Under the pieces are notes generated by a model that searched no databases, was not told where the DNA came from, and saw only the letters and a program-made list of their open reading frames with translations. 8,111 nt of DNA from Alphaproteobacteria bacterium. GTDB taxonomy: Bacteria; Pseudomonadota; Alphaproteobacteria; Rhizobiales; Aestuariivirgaceae. Position 1 is the first letter of the stretch. Each line of letters opens with the position of its first letter. Positions 1 through 7,322 of this stretch are shown in pieces. Position numbers and translations under genes: made by a program. Location: contig JAGRLX010000183.1 of NCBI GenBank assembly GCA_020441605.1, forward strand, positions 1-8,111, in the 5' to 3' direction.

Positions 1-290
1 GTCTGCCAGACGACCAGCGGAAAATGATCGTCGAGCCGGCCGTCGATCACTTCCTGGGCTGCCTTGACGATGGTGTCGCCCAGGGCTGGGTCGAGGCGTC
101 CGAGCGCCATGTTGGCTTCGGCGCAAGCGCGCTTGACGATACCGAGTGCACGGACGACCGGCTTGGGTTGTCGTTCCCAGCCGATCTTGAAATTGCCGAG
201 ACTGCGCTGGGCCTGGGCCCCCCAGTAGCGGGTGGAATCAACATCGATGGGCCCAAATGTGTCAGTTTCGGTGCGTGTCGTCTTGGTCAT
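1..290 (-). CDS. fumC: Fumarate hydratase class II, N-terminal part (cut by the window edge)
   Basis: Class II fumarase interconverts fumarate and L-malate in the TCA cycle as an iron-independent, cytosolic homotetramer. The reading frame starts at the ATG read from base 290 and gives 96 codons before the window ends, of about 460 in the family. The protein begins [17 protein letters not shown], then [16 protein letters not shown] (compare the WGAQTQRSL stretch of E. coli FumC), and ends in [11 protein letters not shown], which matches the conserved stretch just before GSGTQ in FumC. The catalytic SS loop and C-terminal domain lie outside the window. A purine-rich GGCAGGA sits a few bases before the ATG. 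The gene diverges from the GSCFA gene across a 192-base spacer. Identity is secure from the N-terminal signature alone; whether the gene is intact cannot be seen. Confidence 0.95.
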   Translation of the reverse strand, partial: MTKTTRTETDTFGPIDVDSTRYWGAQAQRSLGNFKIGWERQPKPVVRALGIVKRACAEANMALGRLDPALGDTIVKAAQEVIDGRLDDHFPLVVWQ

Positions 291-325
291 GGTCCTGCCG
301 GTTTGATCGCTATGATGTGGTCGGC

Positions 326-355
326 TGAATAGCATCTGGCGGGCGCGAATGCCAA
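326..355 (-). promoter_or_regulatory. Candidate sigma70-type promoter for fumC
   Basis: Read on the minus strand, a -35 box TTGGCA (bases 355-350, 5 of 6 consensus) is followed after 18 bases by TATTCA (331-326), a weak -10 that is preceded by TG one base away (an extended -10). This would start transcription near base 319, leaving a leader of about 30 bases before the fumC ATG. Seen by eye only; the -10 is poor. Confidence 0.35.
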
Positions 356-427
356 CCAGACGGAAGTTGATGGCAGCCCTGCATGCGGAGACTTCGGTCC
401 CGATATGCCAGAAAATGGCGGCAAAGC

Positions 428-457
428 TGGACATTTGGTGCTGCAGTTGGGTAACAT
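428..457 (+). promoter_or_regulatory. Candidate sigma70-type promoter for the GSCFA/SGNH gene pair
   Basis: TGGACA (428-433, 5 of 6 with TTGACA) is followed after 18 bases by TAACAT (452-457, 4 of 6). The predicted start of transcription, near 464, gives a leader of about 19 bases that still contains the ribosome binding site at 471-475. It lies in the spacer shared with the divergent fumC promoter, but the two promoters do not overlap. The rest of the 192-base spacer shows nothing else I can support. Confidence 0.4.
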
Positions 458-464
458 TGCAATG
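455..464. repeat. 10-base perfect palindrome CATTGCAATG over the promoter of the GSCFA gene
   Basis: CATTGCAATG equals its own reverse complement. It covers the downstream half of the candidate -10 box and reaches the predicted transcription start, which is where a repressor would bind. No regulator gene lies next to it in the window, and a 10-base palindrome can occur by chance, so an operator role is an inference. Confidence 0.3.
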
Positions 465-470
465 CACAAT

Positions 471-475
471 GGGAG
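471..475 (+). promoter_or_regulatory. Ribosome binding site GGGAG that supports the TTG start
   Basis: GGGAG lies seven bases before TTG at 483. The in-frame ATG at 462 is followed by a TGA at 477-479, so it cannot start the protein, and the next in-frame ATG is past the GSCFA motif. This leaves TTG at 483 as the only start that keeps the conserved N-terminus. Confidence 0.6.
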
Positions 476-482
476 ATGAGAC

Positions 483-1550
483 TTGGCAAAGACGCCGCAC
501 CCGTACAAGCAGCAGCCCGATCGGGCCTTCTGGCGCAAGACGGTTGAAGACCATCATTCGCTCGACATCAGCGAGTGGTACCGGCGAAAGTTTCCAATCT
601 CCAACGCGAAGATCGCCGCGGCCGGAAGCTGCTTTGCCCAACATATCGGACGCGAGTTGCGCGAGAAGGGCTTCCATTTTCTCGACGTCGAACCGGCCCC
701 GCCGCTTCTGCGCAAGGACCGCTGGTTGGACTATGGCTACGGCATGTATTCGGCGCGTTATGGCAATGTCTATACGCCGCGCCAGTTACTGCAACTGGCC
801 CAGCGCGCCCTGGGCGAATTCAAGCCCCACGACCATGTCTGGAAGAAGGACCGAGGCTTCGTCGACCCCTTCCGGCCGACGATCGAGCCTCAGCCGATGC
901 TGACCATTGACGAAGTGGAGGTGAGCCGGAAACATCACCTGGCGCGGGTCGCCAGCCTGTTCGAAACAGCAGATGTCTTCGTCTTCACCCTCGGGCTGAC
1001 TGAGGCCTGGCAGTCGAAGAAGGATGGCGCTGTATTTCCCGTTGCGCCGGGCGTGTCAGGTGGTGAGTTCGACGATGGCGATTATGGTTTCGTCAACCTG
1101 TCGTATGGCGACTGCGCGAACGACCTGCGCGGCTTCATCGATCGCATGCGGGTCATTAACAACCGGATGCAATTCCTGCTAACGGTCAGCCCGGTGCCCC
1201 TGATGGCCACGGCGACGCAGCAGCAGGTGGTCGTTGCGACGACCTATTCGAAGTCGGTGCTGCGTGCCGTTGCCGGGCGGCTGTCGGACAATCTGAAGTT
1301 CGTCGACTACTTCCCTTCCTTCGAGATCATCTCGTCGCATGTCATGGGCGGGCAGTTCTACCAGCCCGACCGGCGCGGCGTGGCGCAATATGGGGTGGAT
1401 CACGTCATGCGGCAGTTCTTCCTGCAGCATCCGCCGCAACCCAAGACTGGTATTCCGGCGGCACCGGCACCGGTGGACGTCGAGGACGGCGATGAGGTCC
1501 ATTGCGATGAGGAACTGCTCGCTGCATTCGGGGAGCGGGAAACGGCATGA
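483..1550 (+). CDS. GSCFA-domain protein (esterase-like, function unknown)
   Basis: This 355-residue protein belongs to the GSCFA family, named after the motif it carries at residues 48-52 ([11 protein letters not shown]). The family is thought to be related to SGNH/PC-esterase-type hydrolases, with the motif in the place of the nucleophile block; no substrate is established. Further family-like stretches are [14 protein letters not shown] (5-18), TLGLTEAW (169-176), TVSPVPL (234-240), DYFPSFEI (275-282) and [14 protein letters not shown] (296-309). The last 40 residues are proline- and acid-rich and probably disordered. No signal peptide or membrane segment is seen, so the protein is probably cytosolic. 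It starts with TTG after a good GGGAG site. Its TGA overlaps the ATG of the SGNH gene (ATGA), so the two are very likely translated in a coupled way. Fold assignment is firm; catalytic activity is not shown. Confidence 0.88.
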   Translation: MAKTPHPYKQQPDRAFWRKTVEDHHSLDISEWYRRKFPISNAKIAAAGSCFAQHIGRELREKGFHFLDVEPAPPLLRKDRWLDYGYGMYSARYGNVYTPRQLLQLAQRALGEFKPHDHVWKKDRGFVDPFRPTIEPQPMLTIDEVEVSRKHHLARVASLFETADVFVFTLGLTEAWQSKKDGAVFPVAPGVSGGEFDDGDYGFVNLSYGDCANDLRGFIDRMRVINNRMQFLLTVSPVPLMATATQQQVVVATTYSKSVLRAVAGRLSDNLKFVDYFPSFEIISSHVMGGQFYQPDRRGVAQYGVDHVMRQFFLQHPPQPKTGIPAAPAPVDVEDGDEVHCDEELLAAFGERETA

Positions 1551-2329
1551 ACGTCACGATCGCAGGCGATTCACACATTGGCGTGCTGGCAAAGGCACTG
1601 GTGCAGATGCAAGAGGAGGGCATGTGGCCCGCTGATCTTGTGGTGAGGTGCGACGGCGCCAACGAAGGGCTTTGGCGCCAAGGATTCTATGCGGATCAGG
1701 GCGATCGCCTTGACATCGTCGACTTGCGGTTCCGTCGGATTCTCGGTTTTCATTCGCTGTCCCTAGGTGAGCCTGTCGACCAGGTCCTTGGCCTTTGCGT
1801 GCATTATCATTCGAACCGCTTCTGGCGTCATCGTCAGTGGCTGAAATTTGCGCCCATGGGCATGCAGACAAAGGAGACGCCGCTCTCGCGCCAGCTCATC
1901 GAACAGATGGCTCTTGACGACCAGGAGGACATGCTCAACTTCACCCGGCTGCTGCGGCGCTTCGGGCTGAAGGTCTTTGCCATCGAAGCGCCGCGGCCCT
2001 TCAGGGATCACGAAGCCATCGCCCGGATGAAGCTGCGTCTCGATGTCGTCGTGGCCGTGGATCGCATGTACAGGACGGCGATAAGGCTGGCGCTGGAGGG
2101 CATGTCGGTTCCCACCCTCGGTATACCGCTCGAAAGCCTGGGCAGCGACGGCTTCATGAAGCCCGAGTATCGCAGCGACCGGGAAGGTGACAAGCATCAT
2201 GCCAATGTCGACCATGGCCGCCTGATGATGCAGCAACTTCCGGCATTTCTCGCCAAGCATTTTGGTGAGGCTCAGGTCAATGTTTCCGTCGCCGCGCCCG
2301 CTCTCTCCGCCCAAGCTCAGCGCGGGTGA
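1547..2329 (+). CDS. SGNH-hydrolase-like protein, partner of the GSCFA protein
   Basis: A 260-residue protein that opens with VTIAGDSHIG (3-12), a GDS-type block with Ser9 as candidate nucleophile. Near the end it has GDKHHAN (214-220), whose Asp215-x-x-His218 fits the catalytic Asp/His pair of SGNH hydrolases, followed by HGRLMMQQL as in related proteins. The middle (about 30-200) is not similar to anything I can name; it includes a basic, aromatic patch at RFWRHRQWLK (91-100). There is no signal peptide. GGGAG/GGGA lies 6 to 12 bases before the ATG. The gene overlaps the GSCFA stop by four bases and its own stop lies inside the 3' end of the MFS gene on the other strand. The last 20 residues are alanine-rich and seem dispensable. 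Likely an esterase, deacylase or acyltransferase on a glycan or lipid; the substrate is unknown. Confidence 0.75.
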   Translation: MNVTIAGDSHIGVLAKALVQMQEEGMWPADLVVRCDGANEGLWRQGFYADQGDRLDIVDLRFRRILGFHSLSLGEPVDQVLGLCVHYHSNRFWRHRQWLKFAPMGMQTKETPLSRQLIEQMALDDQEDMLNFTRLLRRFGLKVFAIEAPRPFRDHEAIARMKLRLDVVVAVDRMYRTAIRLALEGMSVPTLGIPLESLGSDGFMKPEYRSDREGDKHHANVDHGRLMMQQLPAFLAKHFGEAQVNVSVAAPALSAQAQRG

Positions 2330-3492
2330 ATGCGCTCCAGCCAGACCATGGCGAGGGCAGAGACCAGGGCGAAGCCACCGGCGATCACCAGCGCGCCTTG
2401 TGCCGTGGTCTGTTCGAGAAGCATGGCGAAGAGTAGGGGGGCAGCTGCGTTGAGCACGAGTTGCGGAGCCGAGAGAATGCCGAGTACTTCGCCGTAGCCC
2501 TTGCGGCCAAAGAGTGCGAGCGGCACGGCGCCCTTGGCGATGGTGACAAGGCCGTTGGAGGCGCCATAGAGCAGGGCGAACGCCACGGCGGCGGTGCCGG
2601 CAAATCCACCGAGGGTGAAGATCGCCAGGGCGACCGGCAGGAGTCCGAAGGCAATGAGGCCGAGGTGCACCGCCTTCAGTTTCCGTCCCAGAAGGATTTC
2701 GCCGATGCGGCTTGCCACTTGTGAAGGGCCGATCATGGCTGCGAAGCCCACGGCATCGGCGCCGGAAAAACCCAGGCGCTGGAAGAGGGGCACGACATGG
2801 GCGGAGATGGAGGAAAAGACCAGGCCATTGAGCGCCAGGACGGCGGCGAAGATGATCATGGCCCGGCGGCGCTGCCTGCCGTCGAGAGGGGGAGCTTCCT
2901 CTGCTACTTCGTTTGCCGTGGCCGGCGTTTCGCCGGTGGCCGCGCGCAGGCTGAACCAGTGAATGGGCAGGCAGACGAAGACGTGCAGACCTGCATAGAC
3001 CAGAAATGCGTTGGACCAGCCGATACGTTCCGACAGGACATGACTCAGGGGCCAGAAGGCAGTGGATGCCAGCCCGCCATAGAGGGTCAGGTAAGATATG
3101 GCGCGCCGCGCCGTCCTGCCGGCGATCTGCGCAAGAGAGGCGAAGGCCGCGTCATAGAGGACCAGGCGCATGGCGACGCCCAGCACCAGCCAGCCGAGGC
3201 AATAGGTCAGCGGATGCGGCATGGTGCCGATGATCACGCAGCCAAATGCCGCGAGCAGCGATCCGGCGGCCATGAGCCTGCGACCGCCGTTGCGGTCGAT
3301 GAAGCGTCCGGCCCAGGGCGAAATCAATCCGCTGAGCAGCAGGGCGGCCGAGAAGGCGCCGAAGATCAGCGTCTTCGACCAGCCCTCGCTATTGGCGATA
3401 TCTTCCGACAGGGCACCCAGCGCATAAAAGGTCGACCCCCAGCCGATGATCTGGGTGATCCCCAATCCGGTGATGACGCGCCACAGCGCCAT
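2317..3492 (-). CDS. Major facilitator superfamily transporter
   Basis: A 391-residue membrane protein of the size and hydrophobic pattern of a 12-helix MFS carrier. It shows the cytoplasmic loop 2-3 motif A as GRFIDRNGGRR (62-72), a charged central loop around residues 185-210 (ATGETPATANEVAEEAPPLD, then RQRRRAM) separating two six-helix halves, and a second motif-A-like loop, SRIGEILLGRKL, in the second half. The substrate cannot be told from sequence; drug, sugar or organic acid export or uptake are all possible. The ATG is only 6 bases after the stop of the PHP gene and has no clear ribosome binding site, which suggests translational coupling. It is the last gene of the minus-strand run and its 3' end overlaps the convergent SGNH gene by 13 bases, with no room for a separate terminator. 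Confidence 0.85.
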   Translation of the reverse strand: MALWRVITGLGITQIIGWGSTFYALGALSEDIANSEGWSKTLIFGAFSAALLLSGLISPWAGRFIDRNGGRRLMAAGSLLAAFGCVIIGTMPHPLTYCLGWLVLGVAMRLVLYDAAFASLAQIAGRTARRAISYLTLYGGLASTAFWPLSHVLSERIGWSNAFLVYAGLHVFVCLPIHWFSLRAATGETPATANEVAEEAPPLDGRQRRRAMIIFAAVLALNGLVFSSISAHVVPLFQRLGFSGADAVGFAAMIGPSQVASRIGEILLGRKLKAVHLGLIAFGLLPVALAIFTLGGFAGTAAVAFALLYGASNGLVTIAKGAVPLALFGRKGYGEVLGILSAPQLVLNAAAPLLFAMLLEQTTAQGALVIAGGFALVSALAMVWLERIHPR

Positions 3493-3498
3493 GACTGG

Positions 3499-4431
3499 TT
3501 AGGCCAACTCGTCCCACCAGATGGGATTGGTCCAGGCGCGTCTGCCGGCCTGATCGATCACTGTGACCCGGAACCAGTCGCTGGGCTTGGCGAGCAGCCA
3601 GCCGTTGTCGAGCCGTTTAAGATCGAGTTCCGCCCCGGTGATGGCGCGGCCGGTGCGGGTCACGGTGCGTGATGTGCCGCAGACCACCGTGATCGTATCG
3701 ACTGGCGAACAGCCGACGTGCAGGGTCTTGCCCTCGATGGCCACGTGGTCGATGCGCGGCCCCATGCTGGAATAGTAGTGGCCGCGCTTGAGGGCGGCGA
3801 GGAGGTGATCGGGATCGAGGCTTTCAGCCTTCACATGCACCCAGCCGCCGAAATGGTCTGGCGTCTTGAAGTGGGCGTCATCGGTGGCGAAGCCGGTGAG
3901 GCGGCGGCCCTCGGTCAGCAATTGGTCGAGCAGATACCAGCCGTCGCCGCGGTCGTTCTCGATGGCGCAGCCGTGATTGTAAATCTCCACAGCATGGGCG
4001 CAATCGATCGCCCGGCCGTCTTCGATGGTGAGCTGCGACCAGGCGGGATGGGCAATGCCGACGAAGGCGCCGGCTTCGACCGCGCGGCGGGCGATCAGAG
4101 CGCCGGTCTCGCCACTGCTGTTCCGTGCAAAATCGAGCGGAAGCCCGGCGGCGACTATGTGCCAGAGTTCGCCCACGGCGGTTTGCGGGGCGTGCAGTTC
4201 GGCACCGATGAGCGTGGTGAAATTGTTGGAGCGGAAAGAGTGGGTGTCGGCGATCGGCCAGTCGAAATTGCCGATGTAATGTTCCGAGAGCTGCATGAAG
4301 TCGTAGCCGGCGTTGCGATAGGCATCGACGACGGCGCGCGGTTCGAGCAGGCCGTCGGACAGGTTCGAATGGGTGTGGAGATTGCCGCGCCAGAACCGGC
4401 CCGGAGTCGAAAACGGTGCGAGGGTTGCCAT
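3499..4431 (-). CDS. PHP-domain metal-dependent phosphoesterase
   Basis: The 310-residue product has the motifs of the polymerase and histidinol phosphatase (PHP) fold in order: NLHTHSNLSDG (His19, His21, Asp26), LSEHY (His51), GAELHA (Glu78, His80), LWHIV (His91), GIAHPAW (His128), VEIYN (Glu149) and TDDAHF (Asp185, His187). These are the expected ligands of a two- or three-metal centre that hydrolyses phosphoesters. After about residue 210 comes a beta-rich C-terminal region without a motif I know, ending in RRAWTNPIWWDELA. The protein is a stand-alone enzyme, not part of a DNA polymerase, and no signal peptide is seen. Its substrate is unknown; nucleotide or sugar phosphates are typical for such proteins. 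AAGG lies 6 bases before the ATG. It sits 14 bases after kup and 6 before the MFS gene. Confidence 0.87.
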   Translation of the reverse strand: MATLAPFSTPGRFWRGNLHTHSNLSDGLLEPRAVVDAYRNAGYDFMQLSEHYIGNFDWPIADTHSFRSNNFTTLIGAELHAPQTAVGELWHIVAAGLPLDFARNSSGETGALIARRAVEAGAFVGIAHPAWSQLTIEDGRAIDCAHAVEIYNHGCAIENDRGDGWYLLDQLLTEGRRLTGFATDDAHFKTPDHFGGWVHVKAESLDPDHLLAALKRGHYYSSMGPRIDHVAIEGKTLHVGCSPVDTITVVCGTSRTVTRTGRAITGAELDLKRLDNGWLLAKPSDWFRVTVIDQAGRRAWTNPIWWDELA

Positions 4432-4445
4432 GATGGACCTTGTAG

Positions 4446-6353
4446 CTAGATGCTCATCTGCATGCCGAGTTCGACCACGCGGCCGGGCGGGATGCGGAAG
4501 AATTCAATGGCACGGGACGACTGGTTGGTCAGCATGATGAAAATGCGCTGCTGCCAGAACGGCAACGCCGATCTCGCCGAGATGCGGATCACGCGCCGGC
4601 CGAGGAAATAGGAGGCCTGCATCGGATCGATGGACAGGCCGAAGGGTTCGCAGGCGCGCAGCGCCGCCGGCACGTCGGGTTGTTCCATGTAGCCGAAGCG
4701 CGCTTCCACCAGCCAGGCGCCGAGCGGCAATTGCTTGACCTGCACCCGGTCGTTGGGGTCGATGCGCGGTTCGCTGGTGGTTTCGGCGGTGATGAACACC
4801 AGCCGGTCATGCAGCACGCGGTTGTGCTTGAGATTATGCATCAGGGCGCTCGGGGCATAGACAGGGTCCGTCTGGAGGAAGACGGCGGCACCGGCGACGC
4901 GGGTCGGCTGGCGCTTCTCAAGGCTTTCCAGCAGCGGGACCAGTTCGATCGATTCCTTGCGCAGCTTTTCGGCAAGCGCCCGCCGGCCGCGCATCCAGGT
5001 GACCATCAGCAGGATGATGGTGCTGCCGATCAGCACAGGCATGTAGCCGCCGCTGGCCAGTTTCAATCCGTTGGCGGCAAAGAACGTGCATTCGATCACC
5101 AGCACGAAGACAAGGGCCGGGAGCACCAGCCAGCGCGGCAAGGTCGGCGCCTTCCAGAAGAAGATCATCGCGAGGATCGAGTCGACGATCATCGAGGTGT
5201 TCACCGCGATGCCATAGGCGGAGGCGAGGTTGGTCGACGACTTGAACACCAGCACCAGCAGGATGACGCCCACCATGATCAGCCAGTTGATCTGGCCGAC
5301 ATAGATCTGGCCCTGCTCGGTCTCGCTGGTATGGGTGATGTTCATGCGCGGAAACAGGCCGAGCGCCATGGCCTGCTGGGCGACCGAGAAGGCACCGGTG
5401 ATCACCGCCTGGCTGGCGATCACGGTCACCAGGGTTGCGAGAATGATCAGCGGCACCACGCCCCAGGCCGGCGCCATTAGGAAGAAGGGGTTCTCGACCG
5501 AATGGGGATAGGCGATGATGAATGCGCCCTGGCCGAGATAGTTCAGCACCAGTCCGGGAAATACCACCGACAGCCAGGCCAGGCGGATTGGCTTCTTGCC
5601 GAAATGGCCCATGTCGGCATAGAGCGCCTCGGCGCCGGTGACGGCAAGGAAGACGCCGCCGAAGACGAGCAGGGCGAGGCCCGGCTGGCTGAGGAGCATG
5701 TTCAATCCATAGGCGGGATTGAAGGCGAGGAAGATCTCGAAGTCGTCGAAGATATGGACAAGGCCGTTGATGCCGAGGACTGCGAACCAGACCGCGGTCA
5801 CCGGGGCGAACAGGGCAGCGACCCCGGCCGTGCCACGATACTGGAACAGAAACAGGGTAATCAGGATCACCAGCGTCAAGGGCACGATATAACTGTCGAA
5901 TCCCGGATTGATCACCGAGAGGCCCTCGACGGCGGCCAGCACCGACATGGCCGGCGTGATCATGGCGTCGCCGAAAAAGAAGGCGGCCCCGACGATTCCA
6001 AGCGCCAGGGCGAAGCCGCCGCGTTTCTTGAGCAGGGTCTCGACCAGAACCACGAGCGAGAGGATGCCCCCTTCGCCCTTGTTGTCGGCGCGCATCAGGA
6101 AGATCACGTATTTCAGTGTGACGATGAGGATCAGGGCCCAGAGCAGCAGCGAGGCCACGCCGAGCACGGCCACGCGCAGATCACCGCCGGCGCGGACCAC
6201 CGGGTGGAGCGCCTCGCGCATGGCGTAGAGGGGGCTGGTGCCGATATCGCCGAAAACGACGCCGATCGACGCGAAGGCCATTTTCGCGCTGGTGCGCGAT
6301 GACTGGCCATTGTCCTGGCTGGTCTGTTCCATTGCGGCGCCGGAGTGGCGCAT
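4446..6353 (-). CDS. kup: Kup-family low-affinity potassium uptake protein
   Basis: Kup proteins bring potassium into the cell, probably with protons, across the inner membrane. The product of 635 residues has the signature GVVFGDIGTSPLY (31-43), a stretch of about 12 hydrophobic segments that includes FFFGDAMITPAMSVLAAVEG and the ALYADMGHFG loop, and a hydrophilic cytosolic C-terminal domain from about residue 452, beginning TWMRGRRALAEKL and ending RVVELGMQMSI. This is the usual family layout; E. coli Kup has 622 residues. The start is uncertain: I chose the ATG read from 6353, 26 bases after the mepA stop, although GGAG directly touches it. The ATG read from 6332 (628 residues) is nearly as likely, and a GTG at 6407 would overlap mepA and adds a non-conserved arginine-rich stretch. 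Potassium uptake is the sole role I can support. Confidence 0.95.
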   Translation of the reverse strand: MRHSGAAMEQTSQDNGQSSRTSAKMAFASIGVVFGDIGTSPLYAMREALHPVVRAGGDLRVAVLGVASLLLWALILIVTLKYVIFLMRADNKGEGGILSLVVLVETLLKKRGGFALALGIVGAAFFFGDAMITPAMSVLAAVEGLSVINPGFDSYIVPLTLVILITLFLFQYRGTAGVAALFAPVTAVWFAVLGINGLVHIFDDFEIFLAFNPAYGLNMLLSQPGLALLVFGGVFLAVTGAEALYADMGHFGKKPIRLAWLSVVFPGLVLNYLGQGAFIIAYPHSVENPFFLMAPAWGVVPLIILATLVTVIASQAVITGAFSVAQQAMALGLFPRMNITHTSETEQGQIYVGQINWLIMVGVILLVLVFKSSTNLASAYGIAVNTSMIVDSILAMIFFWKAPTLPRWLVLPALVFVLVIECTFFAANGLKLASGGYMPVLIGSTIILLMVTWMRGRRALAEKLRKESIELVPLLESLEKRQPTRVAGAAVFLQTDPVYAPSALMHNLKHNRVLHDRLVFITAETTSEPRIDPNDRVQVKQLPLGAWLVEARFGYMEQPDVPAALRACEPFGLSIDPMQASYFLGRRVIRISARSALPFWQQRIFIMLTNQSSRAIEFFRIPPGRVVELGMQMSI

Positions 6354-6379
6354 CTCCGTGTCGTGGTCAAGTCCTTGGT

Positions 6380-7312
6380 TTATTCGGCGGTGACCACGGC
6401 GCGGCACTCGGCGGGAAGTGCCGCGATGGTCATGGGCGGTGCCGGCTTCGGCGGTTTGGCGTTGGGATCGGGCTTCTTCTTCGGAACCCAGGGCACATCA
6501 CCCATCCAGTAGGCCAGTTCCTCGCCGCAACCGGTGCCGTCCTTGGGCCGGGCCGGTGCCTGGTTCTTGCAGGTCTTTGAATCCTTCGGACAGCTGATGC
6601 GGATGTGGAAGTGATAGTTGTGCCCATAATAGGGCCTGATCTTGGCCAGCCATGAGCGGTCGCCGGTCGCCCACCTGCACAGTTCCGCCTTGATCGGCGG
6701 ATGCACGAAAATGCGGGCAACTTCGGGATAGGACGCGGCGCGCTTGATCAGCCGGGCATGGGCCTCGGTCCAGACCGAATAGTCCATGGACTTGCGGTCC
6801 TTGACGACGAGGGTGGCCGAGATGTTTTCACGCTCCTTGCGGCTGAGGGTCCGGTTGGGCATGGGCGTCAGCCAGACATCGGCGTCGAGGCCAACCTGGT
6901 GGCTGGCGTGGCCCGACAGCATGGGGCCGCCACGGGGCTGGGCCAGATCGCCGACGAGGAGACCGTTCCAGCCGTCGAATTTCTTGGCTTCGACGGCGAG
7001 ACGCTCGACCAGGGCGACCAGTTGCGGGTGGCCCCAGTTGCGGTTGCGCGACAAGCGCATGACCTGCCAGGCCGGGCCATCCACGGCCAATGCCTTGCCA
7101 CCCGCGAGGCAACCCTTGGCATAGGACCCGATGGCGCGTGGCGTCAGGTTGGCCGGCACTTTCTGGGCGCCGAAAACCTTCTTGGCAGGCAGCTTGACGA
7201 TTGCCTCGGAACTGAGGGCCGCAAGGGCCTTGGCGTCCTTGGCCGATTGGGCGGCGGCGGGGCCGGCGAGGAACAGCAGGAGGAGGGCAGTCACGGTTAC
7301 CAATTGGCGCAT
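6380..7312 (-). CDS. mepA: Penicillin-insensitive murein endopeptidase (MepA, LAS-type zinc peptidase)
   Basis: MepA cuts D-alanyl-meso-diaminopimelate cross-links in peptidoglycan and works in the periplasm. The 310-residue protein starts with a signal peptide (MRQLVTVTALLLLFLAG, likely cut after AAA at residues 19-21). The zinc site is clear: SGHASHQVGLDADVW (133-147) with His138 and Asp145 in the HxxxxxxD spacing, and YGHNYHFHIRI (229-239) giving His236 as third ligand and His234 beside it. Cysteines at 68, 212, 241, 247, 262 and near the C-terminus could form disulfides. The protein is longer than E. coli MepA (274 residues) because of a proline- and lysine-rich tail after residue 272. 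I start at the ATG read from 7312, 10 bases after the sspB stop, because it opens the signal peptide; a longer frame would overlap sspB. Confidence 0.94.
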   Translation of the reverse strand: MRQLVTVTALLLLFLAGPAAAQSAKDAKALAALSSEAIVKLPAKKVFGAQKVPANLTPRAIGSYAKGCLAGGKALAVDGPAWQVMRLSRNRNWGHPQLVALVERLAVEAKKFDGWNGLLVGDLAQPRGGPMLSGHASHQVGLDADVWLTPMPNRTLSRKERENISATLVVKDRKSMDYSVWTEAHARLIKRAASYPEVARIFVHPPIKAELCRWATGDRSWLAKIRPYYGHNYHFHIRISCPKDSKTCKNQAPARPKDGTGCGEELAYWMGDVPWVPKKKPDPNAKPPKPAPPMTIAALPAECRAVVTAE

Positions 7313-7322
7313 CGGAATGAAC

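Noticed and set aside
349..903. Plus-strand frame of 184 codons overlapping the start of the GSCFA gene
   Set aside because: Arg/Ser-rich product without motifs; the overlapping frame from 483 carries the GSCFA signature and a good ribosome binding site.
2797..3672. Plus-strand open frame of 291 codons opposite the MFS and PHP genes
   Set aside because: It spans the junction of two well-supported minus-strand genes and its composition is low-complexity Gly/Gln/Asp/Arg; a shadow frame.
3718..4449. Plus-strand open frame of 243 codons opposite the PHP gene
   Set aside because: The minus strand carries all PHP motifs in order; the plus frame has no recognisable motif.
4680..5480. Long plus-strand open frame opposite kup (and a similar one at 5502-6302)
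   Set aside because: Both lie antisense to the conserved kup reading frame, and their products are rich in His, Asp, Gln and Gly without hydrophobic core or motifs, as expected for the mirror frame of a high-GC gene.
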